In this document: in pieces, positions 4,084-6,404 of the stretch
Layout of the letters: each line of letters starts with the position of its first letter
How positions within the stretch are numbered: position 1 is the first letter of the stretch
Assembly (NCBI GenBank): GCA_019410445.1
Contig: DXSO01000101.1
Location: 1-6,404 of the forward strand
DNA length: 6,404 nucleotides
DNA from: Sutterella sp.
GTDB taxonomy: Bacteria; Pseudomonadota; Gammaproteobacteria; Burkholderiales; Burkholderiaceae_F
Direction: 5' to 3'
Notes under the pieces: model-generated
Told to the model about the DNA's origin: nothing
Database searches by the model: none
What the model saw: the letters and a program-made list of their open reading frames with translations, nothing else
Made by a program: the position numbers and the translations under genes

Positions 4084-6404
4084 ATGAATAAAACGTTTAA
4101 AGTTGTTTTCAACAAGGTTCGCGGGGCGATGACTGTTGTCAATGAAGTCACTTCCTGCGTGCAGGCAAAAGGCACGAAGGCTACCGTGATTGTTGCTGGT
4201 GTATTGGCTGCGAGCAGTGCTAGTGCAGCAGTTACTCCGGTTCAGGGGGCTGGCGCCTATATTGACGGAACGGCATTCGATGTTACTGCAAGTGCAGAAG
4301 AAACGGTAGAAATTACGCAGTCTGCAGAGCATGAAGGCTATTTGACAATTAATGCGAACGGATTTAAATCTGAATCAACTAAAGGTGCAGTGACCAACCT
4401 CGGCAAGTCTGAAGGGCAAGATGCAGATGATTCCTTAGGGCAAGTCAAAATTTGGGGCAGTAGTTTTGAGGAGAATACCTCAAAAAATTCTGCAGGCGCT
4501 TTGTCCATTTGGAGCAACCCCAATAGCGGTGCCAGTGCTCTTGAACATGAAGTGATTGGCGTCACGTTCAAAGGAAATATTTCTGAGGACTTCGGAGGAG
4601 GAGCCATTGCGCTGCATGCGCAAAATACGGCAACCGAAGCAGACGGAATGACCACCATCAGAGACTCAATTTTTGAGAAGAATCAGGCCAACAATGGTAA
4701 TGGCGGTGCTCTGTATGTTGAAGTCGCTAAAGTTGTCATCAAAGACAGTGTATTTGGTGGAACCAATTCAAATGAAGAAACCCTCGGAAATTCGACCACA
4801 GGCCGTGGCGGTGCCATTTATGTGGGGGAGTATTCAGAATTGATTGTTGGAGATGGCTCTCAGGACTCTCATACCACGTTTGAGGGAAATTCTGCTCAAG
4901 ATCAAGGCGGTGCTATTCTCAACGGAGGCAAGACTGATATTGGAGATTGGACTGCCTTTATTGGAAATTGGGCTGGTGTTGCAGGCGGTGCCATTTCTAA
5001 CAATACGGATGAAGGTTCTCAAGGTGTGACCATTCGAGATAATGTGAGCTTTGATGGCAATTCCTCTGGAATGGGTGGTGCGATTTTCAACCAACGTGCT
5101 GAGATGACCATTGGTGACGATGTGCGATTTACCGCCAATAAGGCACTTGGGGAAAATGGGTTGACGGACGTTGGGTGTGGCGGCGCCATCATGAATCAGG
5201 CTAATGGCTATGGAGGTCAGTATTACAAAGCGTCTCTAACGATTGGAGAGCGTGCTACCTTTGAGGGGAATCATGCATCCCAAAATGGCGGCGCAATTGC
5301 TAACTACGCTTGGGGTGATTCCGAAGACTATGCAAACGTTAGAGAAAACGTTCAGATGGAAATCGCAGGCGGAGCCACGTTCACTGGCAATACCGCAGGT
5401 AACCTTGGCGGTGCCATCTACAACGATGGTACTCTAACTTTTAAGGGTGATGCCACATTCTCCGACAACAAGGCTGGCGGTACACTCAACGATATCCACA
5501 ATGATGGACTTATCAAAATTGAAGGTGGAACTCTTACCCTTGACGGCGGCATCACTGGTTCAGGCGATTTGGAATTTGCTGATAATTCCGCACTGAATGT
5601 TAAAGTCGGAACCTCTCAGGCTGATTCCACAACGATTAGCAACAAAATCACTGTTGGTGATAATGTATCGCTGTCGATGACCTTTGCTCCCGGCTATGTA
5701 GGAGAGTATTCCCTTTTAGGCGAATCAGGCTCATTTGCTGGGAACAGCGAAGACTTTGTCGTCGACTCGAATGCAATCTTCAATATCGAAGGCTCGAAGG
5801 GTAAGTACACCATCAGTCTTAAGGATACGACTGAAATTGCCCAGGGTACCGGTGCTGACAGCAATCAGGCCGCAGCCATCGGCGCACTCATGAGTGCTTC
5901 CGGTAGCAATGAAACCTTCAACTCCATCGCCAATGTCATTGGTACGGATCTTCAGTCCACCGATCCTGTGCACAAACAGGCTGCCCTTGATGCTATAACG
6001 GCCATGTCTCCCGAAGCAGCACCGATGGTTTCTCAGGTTCAGACCGATACGGCCGCTCAGGTCTTTGGCGTGATCGGTTCCCGCCTTGGCGGCTCTCAGG
6101 GCATGGCCTCCGGTGACGGTACCTCCGGTACGGCTCTGTGGGTTCAGGGTATGGTTGGCACGACCGACATGGACGACACCTCGAAGGCTCGTGGCTACAG
6201 CGCCGATTCGAACGGTCTGGCTCTCGGTCTGGAAGCCAAGCCTACTGACTCGACCACCATCGGCATGGGCTTTGCATACACCAACACCGACGTTGACGGA
6301 TTCCTGCGCTCGACCGATGTCGACAGCTACACGGCATTCCTCTATGGCGAATACAAGCCTGCCAACTGGTATGTCAACGGCATTCTTTCCTATGCCTGGG
6401 CAAA
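4084..6404 (+). CDS. ESPR autotransporter with Pmp-like beta-helical passenger, C-terminus missing
   Basis: Type Va secretion protein: a C-terminal outer-membrane barrel exports its own N-terminal passenger. 773 codons are visible. Residues 1-48 form an extended signal peptide: an ESPR-like start (MNKTFKVVFNKVRGAMTVVNE), then hydrophobic ATVIVAGVLAASSASA, with cleavage likely after Ala48. The passenger (about 49-580) has nine GGA(I/L) motifs, with the GGA starting at residues 172, 207, 242, 275, 301, 331, 366, 402 and 442, and about ten FxxN motifs (FKGN, FEGN, FDGN, FTGN), the pattern of chlamydial Pmp repeats, expected to form a right-handed beta-helix. A linker (about 586-680) leads to the barrel, starting near ALWVQGMVG (684); about 90 of some 270 residues remain in the window. 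One cysteine (365) lies in the passenger. No protease or catalytic motif is recognised; adhesion is a plausible role, not shown. Its own promoter and the upstream terminator make it a separate unit. Confidence 0.93.
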   Translation, partial: MNKTFKVVFNKVRGAMTVVNEVTSCVQAKGTKATVIVAGVLAASSASAAVTPVQGAGAYIDGTAFDVTASAEETVEITQSAEHEGYLTINANGFKSESTKGAVTNLGKSEGQDADDSLGQVKIWGSSFEENTSKNSAGALSIWSNPNSGASALEHEVIGVTFKGNISEDFGGGAIALHAQNTATEADGMTTIRDSIFEKNQANNGNGGALYVEVAKVVIKDSVFGGTNSNEETLGNSTTGRGGAIYVGEYSELIVGDGSQDSHTTFEGNSAQDQGGAILNGGKTDIGDWTAFIGNWAGVAGGAISNNTDEGSQGVTIRDNVSFDGNSSGMGGAIFNQRAEMTIGDDVRFTANKALGENGLTDVGCGGAIMNQANGYGGQYYKASLTIGERATFEGNHASQNGGAIANYAWGDSEDYANVRENVQMEIAGGATFTGNTAGNLGGAIYNDGTLTFKGDATFSDNKAGGTLNDIHNDGLIKIEGGTLTLDGGITGSGDLEFADNSALNVKVGTSQADSTTISNKITVGDNVSLSMTFAPGYVGEYSLLGESGSFAGNSEDFVVDSNAIFNIEGSKGKYTISLKDTTEIAQGTGADSNQAAAIGALMSASGSNETFNSIANVIGTDLQSTDPVHKQAALDAITAMSPEAAPMVSQVQTDTAAQVFGVIGSRLGGSQGMASGDGTSGTALWVQGMVGTTDMDDTSKARGYSADSNGLALGLEAKPTDSTTIGMGFAYTNTDVDGFLRSTDVDSYTAFLYGEYKPANWYVNGILSYAWA

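Overview
The window looks like chromosomal DNA of a Gram-negative proteobacterium. It carries a proteobacterial-type cellulose synthase (BcsA), a BrnQ-type branched-chain amino acid symporter, and a type V autotransporter with an extended signal peptide region (ESPR). ESPR signal peptides are known from beta- and gammaproteobacteria. ESPR autotransporters, moderate GC content and brnQ together would suit a gut Burkholderiales such as Sutterellaceae, but that is inference from gene content, with no marker gene to test it.

Layout. Positions 1-1610, minus strand: 5' two thirds of bcsA, running off the left edge. Positions 1611-2377: a 767-base gap between bcsA and the divergent brnQ. No recognisable protein gene lies there, but its bcsA-proximal third holds a cluster of dyads, including an 11-bp perfect inverted repeat. 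Positions 2378-3712, plus strand: complete brnQ, closed by a strong intrinsic terminator at 3741-3768. Positions 3769-4083: a non-coding stretch ending in a probable promoter with a run of nine cytosines and a leader with two hairpins. Positions 4084 to the right edge, plus strand: a large autotransporter with extended signal peptide, a beta-helical passenger of GGA(I/L)/FxxN repeats resembling chlamydial Pmp repeats, a linker and the beginning of the beta-barrel.

The three genes are separate transcription units and do not form one pathway. Two affect the cell surface: BcsA polymerises and exports cellulose, and the autotransporter probably displays an elongated beta-helix outside the cell. 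BrnQ is a housekeeping nutrient importer between them.

Points most worth checking: the C9 tract where the -35 box of the autotransporter promoter should be, a possible phase-variation switch; an abrupt codon-use change between passenger and translocator; the loss of BcsA family similarity in the first 32 bases, which may be a junction or an assembly artefact; and the hairpin cluster upstream of bcsA. I found no RNA gene, CRISPR array, transposase or phage gene.
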